From assembly GCA_964391865.1 (NCBI GenBank), contig CAYMNQ010000002.1, positions 496,001 through 560,000 on the forward strand: a stretch of 64,000 nt of DNA. The letters run 5' to 3'. The number at the start of each line of letters is the position of its first letter. The first letter of the stretch is position 1. The DNA comes from DASZQL01 sp964391865 (GTDB taxonomy: Bacteria > Planctomycetota > Phycisphaerae > Phycisphaerales > UBA1924). The notes beneath the pieces are model-generated. The model saw nothing but the letters and a program-made list of their open reading frames with translations. It ran no database searches and was not told where the DNA came from. The position numbers were made by a program, and so were the translations under genes. Below, in pieces: positions 40,989 through 48,460 of the stretch.

Positions 40989-41837
40989 TCATTCTTCGGC
41001 TGGTGAAGCGGCGGCGGGCCGGTCGACGATCTCGGCCAGTATGGTCACGGTGCCGCCGTCCTTTGTGTCCGCTTTCGGCACCGCGTCGGGCTTGGCGTTG
41101 AGCGGCTTGGCCTTCTCCACAACCATCGGATCCCATGGGTGCGCGTCTTTGCGCCGGCTCAGGATGACCGACTCGACCGTCCGTTGAGCGGGAACACCGC
41201 CTCGCTCCACCCGAATGAAGAACGCCACGAGATCGAGGTCTTTGTCGTCGTCAAGCTCCGCGGGATCGATCGACGTGGGCTCGGTGTCGGTATCGAGCGC
41301 GACGGGCGACGCCGTCACGGGCTCGAACGGGGGTGGTTCGGTTGGGGTCGTGGTGCGGGGCACATGCTCGCGGTACACATGAAGTTCGTTCACTGACGAC
41401 GTGCCAATGTTCTTCTTGATGATGAACGCGAATTCGCACTGCCCGCCGGGGATCACGTCGCACACCACGCCGCGGACGAACTCGGCGTTGTGAATCTCGA
41501 TCCGGTACGGCTTCTCGCCGGGGCTTTGGACATAGAGAATCTGCTCGGTCGGATGAACCCAGAGTTTGTCGGGGAAGTTGTCCGCTTTCCCGTTCTTGTC
41601 CTTGCCCGTGAGACAGGCGTAGATCACGTCGCCGCGCTTGAACTGCTGCGGCGTGCCGCGCATCGCCAGCTTCCAGCCGCCGGCATTGGACGCCGACGAA
41701 CTCAGCGGCCCGGTAAAATTCGGCTGGGGAGACTCCTCGCAGCACCCCGCGAGCGGCACCACCCCCGCTGACGAAGCGAGCACGAATGCCAACCAGCCCA
41801 CCTTCCGCGCGCAATCATGCCCCGTCTCACCGGCCAT
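40989..41837 (-). CDS. Lipoprotein of unknown function
   Basis: ATG 41837 follows AAGGAGAATCGGTC. The 282-residue product has a signal peptide with lipobox PLAGC and a second Cys directly after it (LAGCCEES). The mature part includes KLAMRGTPQQFKRGDVIYACL and QILYVQSPGEKPYRIEIHNAEF, which look beta-rich, and an acidic Pro-rich linker (TTTPTEPPPFEPV). It ends in an Ala/Glu-rich tail. No family is recognised and no operon partner is adjacent. Confidence 0.68.
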   Translation of the reverse strand: MAGETGHDCARKVGWLAFVLASSAGVVPLAGCCEESPQPNFTGPLSSSASNAGGWKLAMRGTPQQFKRGDVIYACLTGKDKNGKADNFPDKLWVHPTEQILYVQSPGEKPYRIEIHNAEFVRGVVCDVIPGGQCEFAFIIKKNIGTSSVNELHVYREHVPRTTTPTEPPPFEPVTASPVALDTDTEPTSIDPAELDDDKDLDLVAFFIRVERGGVPAQRTVESVILSRRKDAHPWDPMVVEKAKPLNAKPDAVPKADTKDGGTVTILAEIVDRPAAASPAEE

Positions 41838-42022
41838 GACCGATTCTCCTTGTGTTGGTTCTGTTGACCACCCTGCGCGACACCCCGATGCACATCATTG
41901 TACGGCAAGCGCACCGATCGGATGCAACGCTGATCCGCGTCTCGGGCCACTGACGTTGCAATGCCGTTCCATCGTGTCCCGGGCCATCGCTTCGGACGAC
42001 GCGCTGGGCTTGAGCGCGGGCT

Positions 42023-43189
42023 TCACGAGTTCTTTGCAAACAGGAAGGCGCAATTCACGAGCCGCGCGCCCTGCTCATCCGCGACGGCGAAATTGTCCGT
42101 CTCATGAATGCACGCCGAGCCGAAGGCACCGTCTTTCCGCAGCGCGTACAGCGCGAGGTTGAAGTTCGGCTGCCCCTTCGCGTTCAGCAGGCGCTTCGCT
42201 TTCGTGCGGTCGGCGATCGACTTCAGCACGTACAAACACGCGGTGGTGGGATCGTCGCCCGCTTCCATCCGGCGCACGACGTGGAACGCGGCGGCGTTCT
42301 GCATCGCTGCCTCGCCGCGCCCCGTGCCCCCCGCGCTGCCGACGGCGTTGTCCGTGTAGCACCCCGCGCCGATGATCGGCGAATCGCCCACGCGACCGGG
42401 CAGCTTCCACGACAGCCCGCTCGTGGTCGTGCAGCCGGCGAGATCGCCCGCGCTCGTGACGGCGGACAGGTGGATCGTGCCGGTGGTGTGGGGGACGCCG
42501 TTCGCGTCGGCGAAGAAGTGGCTTGGGGCCTGGAGCCTGGGGCTTGAGGGGGAACGGGATGAAGGAGTGCCATCGCTGCGCTTCTCGTTCTTCTGCGTGG
42601 GCAGGTCGAACTCGTCGTCCTGCAGCCAGTCGTCGTCGCGGTTCAGCGTGCTGCGCCACTTGAGCCAGACTTCGCGGACTTCCTCGGTCAGCAGGTTCTC
42701 TTCCTTGAACCCCACGCGCAGCGCGAACTTCAGCGCTCCATCGCCCACGAGCATGACATGGTCCGTCCGGCGCGCCACCTCGCGCGCGACGGCGGCGGGG
42801 TTCTTGATGTTGCGCAGCGACGCGACAGAGCCGGCGCGGTGCGTTGGGCCGTGCATCACCGACGCGTCGAGTTCGACGACGCCCTCTTCGTTGGGCAAGC
42901 CGCCGATGCCGACGGTGTGATCGTTCGGATCATCCTCGACGATGCGCACGCCCTCAACGGCGGCGTCGAGCGGGTCGCCACCGGCACGGAGAACCTCGAG
43001 TGCCCGGGTGACGGCGGCCAGCCCGTTGCCCGACGCGATGGCGACGGGACGCGACACCGCCGCGGCCGGTTTCGCGCCGGCCGCCGCCGGCTGCGCAAGC
43101 GACTGATTCGCCGCCGACAGCGCCGCTCCCGCGGCCCCGAGCGCGCTTAGCGACGACACAAACTCCCGGCGTGACAGCTCGATCGGCAT
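42023..43189 (-). CDS. Glycosylasparaginase/isoaspartyl-peptidase-family Ntn hydrolase, Tat-exported, with repeat insertion
   Basis: From ATG 43189 (GAGGA upstream) the product has 388 residues. The N-terminus LSRREFVSSLSALGAAGAAL is a Tat signal. The body matches aspartylglucosaminidase: DHTVGIGGLPNEEGVVELDASVM, SVASLRNIKNPAAVAREV, and the beta-subunit start GTIHLSAVTSAGDLAGCTTT with KLPGRVGDSPIIGAGCY. The proposed nucleophile after autocleavage is T238; the preceding residue is Gly instead of the usual Asp. Residues about 208-223, just before the cleavage site, are encoded by a CAAGCCCC-family repeat. The enzyme probably hydrolyses N-glycosyl-asparagine or isoaspartyl bonds in the periplasm. 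Confidence 0.88.
   Translation of the reverse strand: MPIELSRREFVSSLSALGAAGAALSAANQSLAQPAAAGAKPAAAVSRPVAIASGNGLAAVTRALEVLRAGGDPLDAAVEGVRIVEDDPNDHTVGIGGLPNEEGVVELDASVMHGPTHRAGSVASLRNIKNPAAVAREVARRTDHVMLVGDGALKFALRVGFKEENLLTEEVREVWLKWRSTLNRDDDWLQDDEFDLPTQKNEKRSDGTPSSRSPSSPRLQAPSHFFADANGVPHTTGTIHLSAVTSAGDLAGCTTTSGLSWKLPGRVGDSPIIGAGCYTDNAVGSAGGTGRGEAAMQNAAAFHVVRRMEAGDDPTTACLYVLKSIADRTKAKRLLNAKGQPNFNLALYALRKDGAFGSACIHETDNFAVADEQGARLVNCAFLFAKNS
42519..42552. repeat. GGCTTGGGG-family repeat inside the Ntn hydrolase gene
   Basis: TGGCTTGGGGCCTGGAG then CCTGGGGCTTGAGGGGG on the plus strand. The gene is on the minus strand, so the C-rich strand is again sense and gives SPSSPRLQAPS. Confidence 0.75.
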
Positions 43190-43279
43190 GCACGTTCCTC
43201 CTTCAGGCGGACACACACGGATAGCTTCGCCCGCGGCGCGGGTTCGGGCAAATCTGAGCCTCGCGCGCCGCGCCGCGCG

Positions 43280-43285
43280 TATAAT
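43280..43285 (+). promoter_or_regulatory. Consensus -10 box of gatC
   Basis: TATAAT at 43280-43285 is followed after 1-2 nt by the ribosome binding site GGGGGAG and the gatC ATG at 43294. Transcription would start within or just before the start codon, so this mRNA has a very short or no leader. Confidence 0.55.
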
Positions 43286-43293
43286 GGGGGAGC

Positions 43294-43623
43294 ATGACCG
43301 GCTCGAGCACCAAACCCACCGGTGGGCTTTCGATGGACGATGTCCGCAAGGTCGCGCGCCTGTCGCGCCTCGCGCTCACCGATGAACAGCTTGCGCAGCA
43401 CCGCGAGCAGCTCGGCGCGGTGCTCGGCTATGTCGAACAGTTGCAGCGCCTCGATCTCTCGAACGTCGAGCCGATGGCCCACGCGGGCGACTCGGCGAAC
43501 CGCATGGACGAAGACATGCCGCGCGAGGGGCTGCCGACCGAAGCGCTGATGAAGATGGCGCCGGAGTCGGTGCCGCCGTTCATCAAGGTGCCGAAAGTGA
43601 TCGGCGACGGCGGCGGGGCGTGA
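43294..43623 (+). CDS. gatC: Asp/Glu-tRNA(Asn/Gln) amidotransferase subunit C
   Basis: The 109-residue protein shows the GatC pattern: MDDVRKVARLSRLALTDEQL, LGAVLGYVEQLQRLDLSNVEPM and the C-terminal ENxxRxD-like segment ANRMDEDMPREGL. GatC stabilises the GatCAB complex that converts misacylated Glu-tRNA(Gln) or Asp-tRNA(Asn). The first 13 residues before MDDVRK are extra, and an ATG at 43333 would give the shorter canonical protein. gatC is not in an operon with gatA: the genes converge across fold-back F6, and gatB is absent from the window. Confidence 0.93.
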   Translation: MTGSSTKPTGGLSMDDVRKVARLSRLALTDEQLAQHREQLGAVLGYVEQLQRLDLSNVEPMAHAGDSANRMDEDMPREGLPTEALMKMAPESVPPFIKVPKVIGDGGGA

Positions 43624-43646
43624 TGAACCGCGCCGTGCGCAGAACG

Positions 43647-43827
43647 GGTGCCGTGCAACGCCGCTCTGGGCGATGCACGCTCCGGCCTTCACTTCTCTCC
43701 CTCAACGACTCATCCTTCTTCGTTGAGTTGCCGCGCCGTCAGCGATCTTCGCGCCGAATGAATGGAGCATGAGGCCCGAGGTCGGACCGAGCGTGGATCG
43801 GCCTCAGAGCCGGCCGTTCCACGGCAC
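43647..43827. repeat. Fold-back element F6 between gatC and gatA
   Basis: GGTGCCGTGCAACG (43647-43660) and CGTTCCACGGCACC (43814-43827) are inverted, with one mismatch in the arms. An internal hairpin CTCAACGA...TCGTTGAG occurs near 43700-43727. The tips match F5. It lies between two convergent 3' ends. Confidence 0.65.
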
Positions 43828-43850
43828 CCGAGCGCAGCACGCGCTCTCGC

Positions 43851-45353
43851 TCATGCGCGGCTGAACTGATGTGCGATCCGCAACAGCCGCTCCTCCTCAA
43901 ACACCGGCGCGAGCAACTGCACCCCCAGCGGCATCTTCCCGCTCGGCGAGCCGGGCACATCCGCGAAGCCCGCGGGGATTGAGATCGCCGGGACGCCCGC
44001 GAGGTTCGCGGTCACGGTGTAGAGGTCTTCGAGGTACATCGCCAGCGGGTCGCTGGTTTTTTCGCCCAGCTTGAACGCGGGGCCGATGGTGCTGGGCATC
44101 ATGACCGCGTGGCATCGCTCGAAGGCGCGGTCGAAATCCTGCTTGATGAGTCGGCGGACTTTCAGCGCGGTGAGGTAGTACGCGTCGTAGTAGCCGCTGG
44201 AGAGGGCGTACGTGCCGAGCATGATGCGGCGCTGGACTTCGGGGCCGAACCCTTCGGCACGGGAGTGGGCGTAAAGGTCGAAGAGCGCGTCGGAAGAGGC
44301 TTGGGGCTTGAGGCCTGGGGCTTGAGAGGAAGCGGAAACGCCCGCGCGCCGGCCGTAGCGCACGCCGTCGAAGCGCGCGAGGTTCGATGACGCTTCTGCG
44401 GTGGCGACGAGGTAGTACGCCGCGATGCCGCTGGAGAGATGCGGCAGTTCGACATCCACGATCTCCGCGCCCGCGCGGGCGTACGAATGGACCGCGGCGT
44501 CGAAGACGGCGCTCATCGCGGGGGAGTTCTTCTCCGACCGCGCCTCGCGCGGCACGCCGATGCGCAGCCTTTCGATCGGTTGGTCGATGTGCTGCATGAG
44601 TTTCGGCGCGGGGCGCGGGGCGCACGTCGAATCGAGCGGGTCGCTGCCGGCGATGACTTCGAGCGCCAGGGCCGCATCGGCGACAGTGCGCGTCGCCGGG
44701 CCGATCTGGTCGAGGCTGCTGGCATACGCGACCAGCCCCCATCGCGAGACTCGGCCGTAAGACGGTTTCAGCCCCACGATGCCGCAAAGCGCCGCGGGCT
44801 GGCGCACGGAGCCGCCCGTATCGCTGCCGAGTGCCAGCGGCACCATCTTCGCCGCGACGGCGGCGATCGAACCACCCGACGAGCCGCCCGGCACGCGCGA
44901 CGGATCGTGCGGGTTCCGCGTCGGGCCGAAGGCGGAGTTCTCGGTGGACGAGCCCATCGCGAACTCGTCCATGTTGGTCTTGCCGATGACGATCGCGCCG
45001 GCATCAATGAGCCGCTGGGCCGCCGTCGCGGTGAAAGGCGATTCGTAGTGCTCAAGAATCCGCGACGCACACGTGGTGCGTCCGTGCGACAGGCAGATGT
45101 TGTCCTTCAGCGCCACGGGCACGCCCGCGAGCGGGCCGACGACTTCGCCGCGGGACATGCGGGCATCGACCGCGCGGGCTTCATCGATCGCGCGATCGGG
45201 GAAGGTCTGCAGGAAGCAGCGCAGCTGCGGGTCGAGCGCGCTGATCCGGTCGAGCGACGCGCGCACCGCCTGCTCCGCCGAGATACGTCGCGCGGCGATC
45301 GCGTCACGCAGTTCGATCAGCGAGAGATCAAGAATGTCGTTTGAGCCGTTCAC
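43851..45353 (-). CDS. gatA: Asp/Glu-tRNA amidotransferase subunit A with repeat insertion
   Basis: The 500-residue amidase has the full catalytic triad of the amidase-signature family: K83 (ALKDNI), S158 (GGSSGGS) and S182 (SDTGGSVRQP), with the standard spacing of 75 and 24. It releases ammonia from glutamine for GatB. Family segments MGSSTENSAFGPTRNPHD and EGFGPEVQRRIMLGTYALS are intact. Residues about 339-353 (SASSQAPGLKPQASS) between RYGRRAG and ALFDLYAHSRAEGFG are encoded by a CAAGCCCCAAG-family repeat (44297-44330); homologues have a short loop there. The gene is separate from gatC and reads toward it. Confidence 0.96.
   Translation of the reverse strand: MNGSNDILDLSLIELRDAIAARRISAEQAVRASLDRISALDPQLRCFLQTFPDRAIDEARAVDARMSRGEVVGPLAGVPVALKDNICLSHGRTTCASRILEHYESPFTATAAQRLIDAGAIVIGKTNMDEFAMGSSTENSAFGPTRNPHDPSRVPGGSSGGSIAAVAAKMVPLALGSDTGGSVRQPAALCGIVGLKPSYGRVSRWGLVAYASSLDQIGPATRTVADAALALEVIAGSDPLDSTCAPRPAPKLMQHIDQPIERLRIGVPREARSEKNSPAMSAVFDAAVHSYARAGAEIVDVELPHLSSGIAAYYLVATAEASSNLARFDGVRYGRRAGVSASSQAPGLKPQASSDALFDLYAHSRAEGFGPEVQRRIMLGTYALSSGYYDAYYLTALKVRRLIKQDFDRAFERCHAVMMPSTIGPAFKLGEKTSDPLAMYLEDLYTVTANLAGVPAISIPAGFADVPGSPSGKMPLGVQLLAPVFEEERLLRIAHQFSRA
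44297..44330. repeat. GGCTTGGGG-family repeat inside gatA
   Basis: GAGGCTTGGGGCTTGAGG then CCTGGGGCTTGAGAGG on the plus strand, C-rich strand sense in gatA. The frame (QAPGLKPQA) is the same as in tyrS (QAPGPKPQA). Confidence 0.85.
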
Positions 45354-45377
45354 TCACGGATCGTACCGCGCGGCACC

Positions 45378-45456
45378 GTGCCACCGGCTTCGGCTCTGCG
45401 AAGTCGGTGCCGTTCGCGCGGAATCACCGACTTCTCAAAGCAGCAGTCGGTGGCAC
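45378..45456. repeat. Fold-back element F4 between gatA and the aldo/keto reductase gene
   Basis: Two hairpins: GTGCCACCGGCTTCG (45378-45392) with CGAAGTCGGTGC (45399-45410), and CACCGACT (45425-45432) with AGTCGGTGGCAC (45445-45456). The outer tips GTGCCACCG and CGGTGGCAC are perfect inverted repeats. It ends 44 nt from the 3' end of the reductase gene. Confidence 0.8.
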
Positions 45457-45499
45457 GGGGTGTTTCTTCTTCCCGAACCCTGCAAACCGCACCCCGCCC

Positions 45500-46426
45500 T
45501 CAGACCTGCCCGCGCCAATCACTCCCCGCGACCGCTCTCCACCGCGCGCGGATGAGTTCGTACTCCATCTTCGGCAGCGTGCCCTTCGCCACTTCGCGCG
45601 CGTTGTCGGGCCAGCGGTCCGGGCGTGTCGTGCCGACGATCATCGTGTGGACCCCGGGCACGCTCAGCGTGAAGCGGAGCGCGTGCTCCGCCGCGTGCGC
45701 CATCGCCGGCTCATCGAGCGCCCGCTTGGGCCACTCGGGGAGGAACGCGTACTTCAGTTTCGTCAGGCGTTCCCAGTACGGCTCGCCGTAGGCGCCGACC
45801 GGGCGCGTGTGCGTGCGCCACGCGGCGTTGGCGATCGGGCGCTTCGCGATCACGCCCATGTTCCGCTCAATCGCCAGCGGCAGAACACGCTCGATCGATT
45901 CCTGATCGGCGACGCTCACCGAGATCTGCAGCGTGTCGAACACGCCGGAGCTGACGGCGGCGACGGCGTTATCCGAATCACCGCTGTAGCCGATGAAGCG
46001 CGTCTTGCCCGCCTGCCTGGCGCGCTGCAGCGCGCTGATCGCTTCACCCTTCGCCAGCACGTCCGCGCTGCACGAGTGCAGTTGCACGAGGTCCAGCCGA
46101 TCGGTGCGCAGGCGCTTCAGGCTGCGGTCAATCGTGCGTTCGATGCTCGCGGGGGACCAATCCTCTCCCGCGCCCAAGCCGTGCTCGTGCCCGACCTTCG
46201 TGAAGAGGTGATAGTCGCCGCGCCGGTGCGCGACCGCGGCACCGATCAACTCCTCCGAATTCGCGTAACACTCGGCGGTGTCGATCACGCTCAACCCGGC
46301 GTCGAGCGCGCTGTTGAGCAAGTGAGTCACGGTGTCGGCGCTCGCGCTCTGAAACCCGATCTCCGACCCGCCGAAGCCGAGGACCGAAACGCGCAGACCC
46401 GTGTTGCCGAAGAGGCGCTGTTCCAT
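45500..46426 (-). CDS. Aldo/keto reductase
   Basis: The 308-residue protein has the AKR (beta/alpha)8 barrel and catalytic tetrad: Asp and Tyr in VIDTAECYANSEELIG, Lys in HLFTKVGHEHG and His in LVQLHSC. The N-terminus RLFGNTGLRVSVLGFGG and the cofactor region RFTLSVPGVHTMIVGTTRPD are typical of bacterial AKRs that use NADP(H). The substrate is unknown. It lies alone between F4 and the long gap before tdh. Confidence 0.92.
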   Translation of the reverse strand: MEQRLFGNTGLRVSVLGFGGSEIGFQSASADTVTHLLNSALDAGLSVIDTAECYANSEELIGAAVAHRRGDYHLFTKVGHEHGLGAGEDWSPASIERTIDRSLKRLRTDRLDLVQLHSCSADVLAKGEAISALQRARQAGKTRFIGYSGDSDNAVAAVSSGVFDTLQISVSVADQESIERVLPLAIERNMGVIAKRPIANAAWRTHTRPVGAYGEPYWERLTKLKYAFLPEWPKRALDEPAMAHAAEHALRFTLSVPGVHTMIVGTTRPDRWPDNAREVAKGTLPKMEYELIRARWRAVAGSDWRGQV

Positions 46427-46584
46427 GCGGGAACGATAGCGGAGTGGCGGTCAGCGGTCGGCTTACAGCGATCAGCCAGCCCGATGCCATCGCCAACGGT
46501 GCTTCAGGTCTGGCGCAAGTCGCAAGACGCAAGCCGCAGCTCCCCTCCGGCGCACCGCACATCGCGCACAGCGCATCCCGCCCC

Positions 46585-46626
46585 AAAAGCAACACCACCC
46601 CGTCCGGTTTCCCGGGCGGGGTGGTG
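46585..46626 (-). terminator. Strong stem-loop with T-run on the minus strand
   Basis: CACCACCCCG (46593-46602) and CGGGGTGGTG (46617-46626) form a perfect 10-bp stem, extended inside by CCGG/CCGG. Read on the minus strand it is followed by TTGCTTTT, as in an intrinsic terminator. No annotated minus-strand gene ends here, which suggests a short independent transcript from 46.8 kb. Confidence 0.6.
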
Positions 46627-46844
46627 AGAGATCGCTTGGGTACAACGATCGGCAATCAGCCTCGTTCGTTCGCCACCCGGACGCGGTATCCGGGGAACCG
46701 CGCGGTGGGAAAACAGCGCGGCGGCGACGATACATCAGCCATTCACCAATCGAGATAGAGCATCCAGCGACTCCTCCGTGTGCCGCCGAGGGCGATCGGC
46801 GGCCTGTGCACCATGAACGTACACGACACCCCGGCGCGGGTCAA
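46627..46844 (-). other. Candidate short transcription unit (small RNA or micropeptide)
   Basis: On the minus strand TTGACC (46844-46839), a 17-nt spacer and TACGTT (46821-46816) form a plausible promoter, and the stem-loop at 46585-46626 closes the unit about 185 nt later. A GGAGGAG ribosome binding site at about 46776-46770 precedes ATG 46763, which opens a six-codon frame MLYLDW; its stop touches ATG 46742 of a 28-codon frame ending at 46656 (starts MADVSSPPRCF). The unit could be a leader-peptide or small RNA gene, or an attenuator leader for the reductase downstream. No conservation evidence is available. Confidence 0.35.
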
Positions 46845-47125
46845 TCAGGAATCCCGATTCAGCGGCGGATTTCCGCTGATTTTTGGGCCGTTGCGTCCTG
46901 TCGGTTGGGTGCGTGACCGGGTGTTGTGAAGGGAGGCAAGCCGGCGCGCGGGGCTATACTTGCCCTTCCCCGCCGGGCGATTGAGCCGGGCGGCACGCAC
47001 CCGGAATCGAACGCCCCGCTATGACCCCAACTACCGCCACGCCGACGGGCGCCGCTCCCACCATCGTGACGCGCCCCGTCACACCCGCCCCCGCCCCCGC
47101 CACCCGAGGAGGCTCGAACCTCACC

Positions 47126-48190
47126 ATGCGCGCCCTTGTGAAGGCCCGCCCCGCCGAGGGGCTTGATTTCGTCGCTCAGCGCCCGATGCCCACCGGCTCT
47201 CACGGCAGGATCGGCGAGCCCGGACCGACCGAGGTGCTCATCAAGGTCATGCGCGCCGGCGTCTGCGGCACGGATCGGCACATCTGGGAATGGGACGAGT
47301 GGGCCGCGGGGCGCATCCCCGTCGGCATCGTCACGGGGCACGAGTTTGTGGGCGTCGTCGAGAAGGTCGGCGCGGGCGTCACGCGGATCACCCCCGGCAT
47401 GCGCGTGTCGGCGGAGGGGCACATCACCGCGTGGCAGGATTACAACAGCCGCACGGGCAATGCGCACATCGCGCGGGATACCAGCATCATCGGCGTGGAC
47501 CGCGACGGCTGCTTCGCGGATTACCTGATGATGCCGCACGAGAACGTCTGGCCGCTGCACGAGAGCATCCCGGATTCGTACGCAGCGATCATGGACCCCT
47601 TCGGCAACGCGGTGCACACGGTGATGAGCGCGGGCGTTTCGACGAAGAGCGTGCTCATCACGGGCGTGGGCATCATCGGGCTGATGAGCGTGATGGTCGC
47701 GAAGGCGGCGGGTGCTGCGCGGATATACGTCACCGACACGAACCCGGCGCGCCTGAAGCTCGCGCGGGAACTCGGCGCGGATGAAGCCTTCAACCCCATC
47801 ACCGACAATACCTTCATCGACACCATCCGCAAAGAGACCCGCGGCGAGGGCGTCGATGTGCTGCTCGAAATGTCCGGTGCGGCCCCGGCGATCGATCAGG
47901 GCTTCAACGCCCTCCGCAGCGGCGGCACGGCGGCCCTTCTGGGCATCCCCGGCAAGCCGATCACGTTTGATCTCACCCGCCACATCGTCTTCAAGGGCGC
48001 GACCGTCATCGGCGTGAACGGCCGGCGGATGTGGGAGACGTGGTACCAGATGGAAACACTCCTCCTGACCCACAAGCTGCCGCTGAACAAAGTCATCACG
48101 CACGAACTGCCGATGGAGCAGTACCCCAAGGCGTTCGAGCTGATGCAGAGCGGCGAGGGGATCAAGATCGTGCTGAAGATCAATGGGTGA
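47126..48190 (+). CDS. tdh: L-threonine 3-dehydrogenase lacking the structural-zinc cysteines
   Basis: From ATG 47126 the product has 354 residues and matches Tdh closely: catalytic site AGVCGTDRHIWEWDEWA (C47), GHEFVGVVE (H72), SAEGHIT, AAIMDPFGNAVHT and LEMSGAAPAIDQGF. Tdh oxidises threonine with NAD to 2-amino-3-ketobutyrate. The lobe that normally contains four zinc-binding cysteines after GEGHIT reads AWQDYNSRTGNAHIA, with none of them. ATG 47126 gives the canonical N-terminus and follows GAGGAGG at a long distance; an in-frame ATG at 47021 would add 35 Thr/Pro/Ala-rich residues. A TATACT box lies at 46955-46960. The partner kbl (2-amino-3-ketobutyrate CoA ligase) is not in the window. 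Confidence 0.92.
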   Translation: MRALVKARPAEGLDFVAQRPMPTGSHGRIGEPGPTEVLIKVMRAGVCGTDRHIWEWDEWAAGRIPVGIVTGHEFVGVVEKVGAGVTRITPGMRVSAEGHITAWQDYNSRTGNAHIARDTSIIGVDRDGCFADYLMMPHENVWPLHESIPDSYAAIMDPFGNAVHTVMSAGVSTKSVLITGVGIIGLMSVMVAKAAGAARIYVTDTNPARLKLARELGADEAFNPITDNTFIDTIRKETRGEGVDVLLEMSGAAPAIDQGFNALRSGGTAALLGIPGKPITFDLTRHIVFKGATVIGVNGRRMWETWYQMETLLLTHKLPLNKVITHELPMEQYPKAFELMQSGEGIKIVLKING

Positions 48191-48460
48191 GGTTCGCGCG
48201 CGACGAGCCGCGCCGGGTGAGCCAGCGTTTGATCAGCCGAACCGATGAAGTCGTACCTTCGGCGATTTTGCCGCGTGTTGCTTGCCGCCCTCCGGTTCTG
48301 ATCTCATAGTTCACAGTGAACCCGCGACGCGGGCACTCCACCGGGGTCCGTTCGACTCGGCGATCGGCAGCATCACCATCACGCCGCGCTCGGCATCCCG
48401 CCGAGCGCGCGATCGCACCAGCGCGCTCATGCGCCCGCCTTCACCGAGGAGCGAACCATC

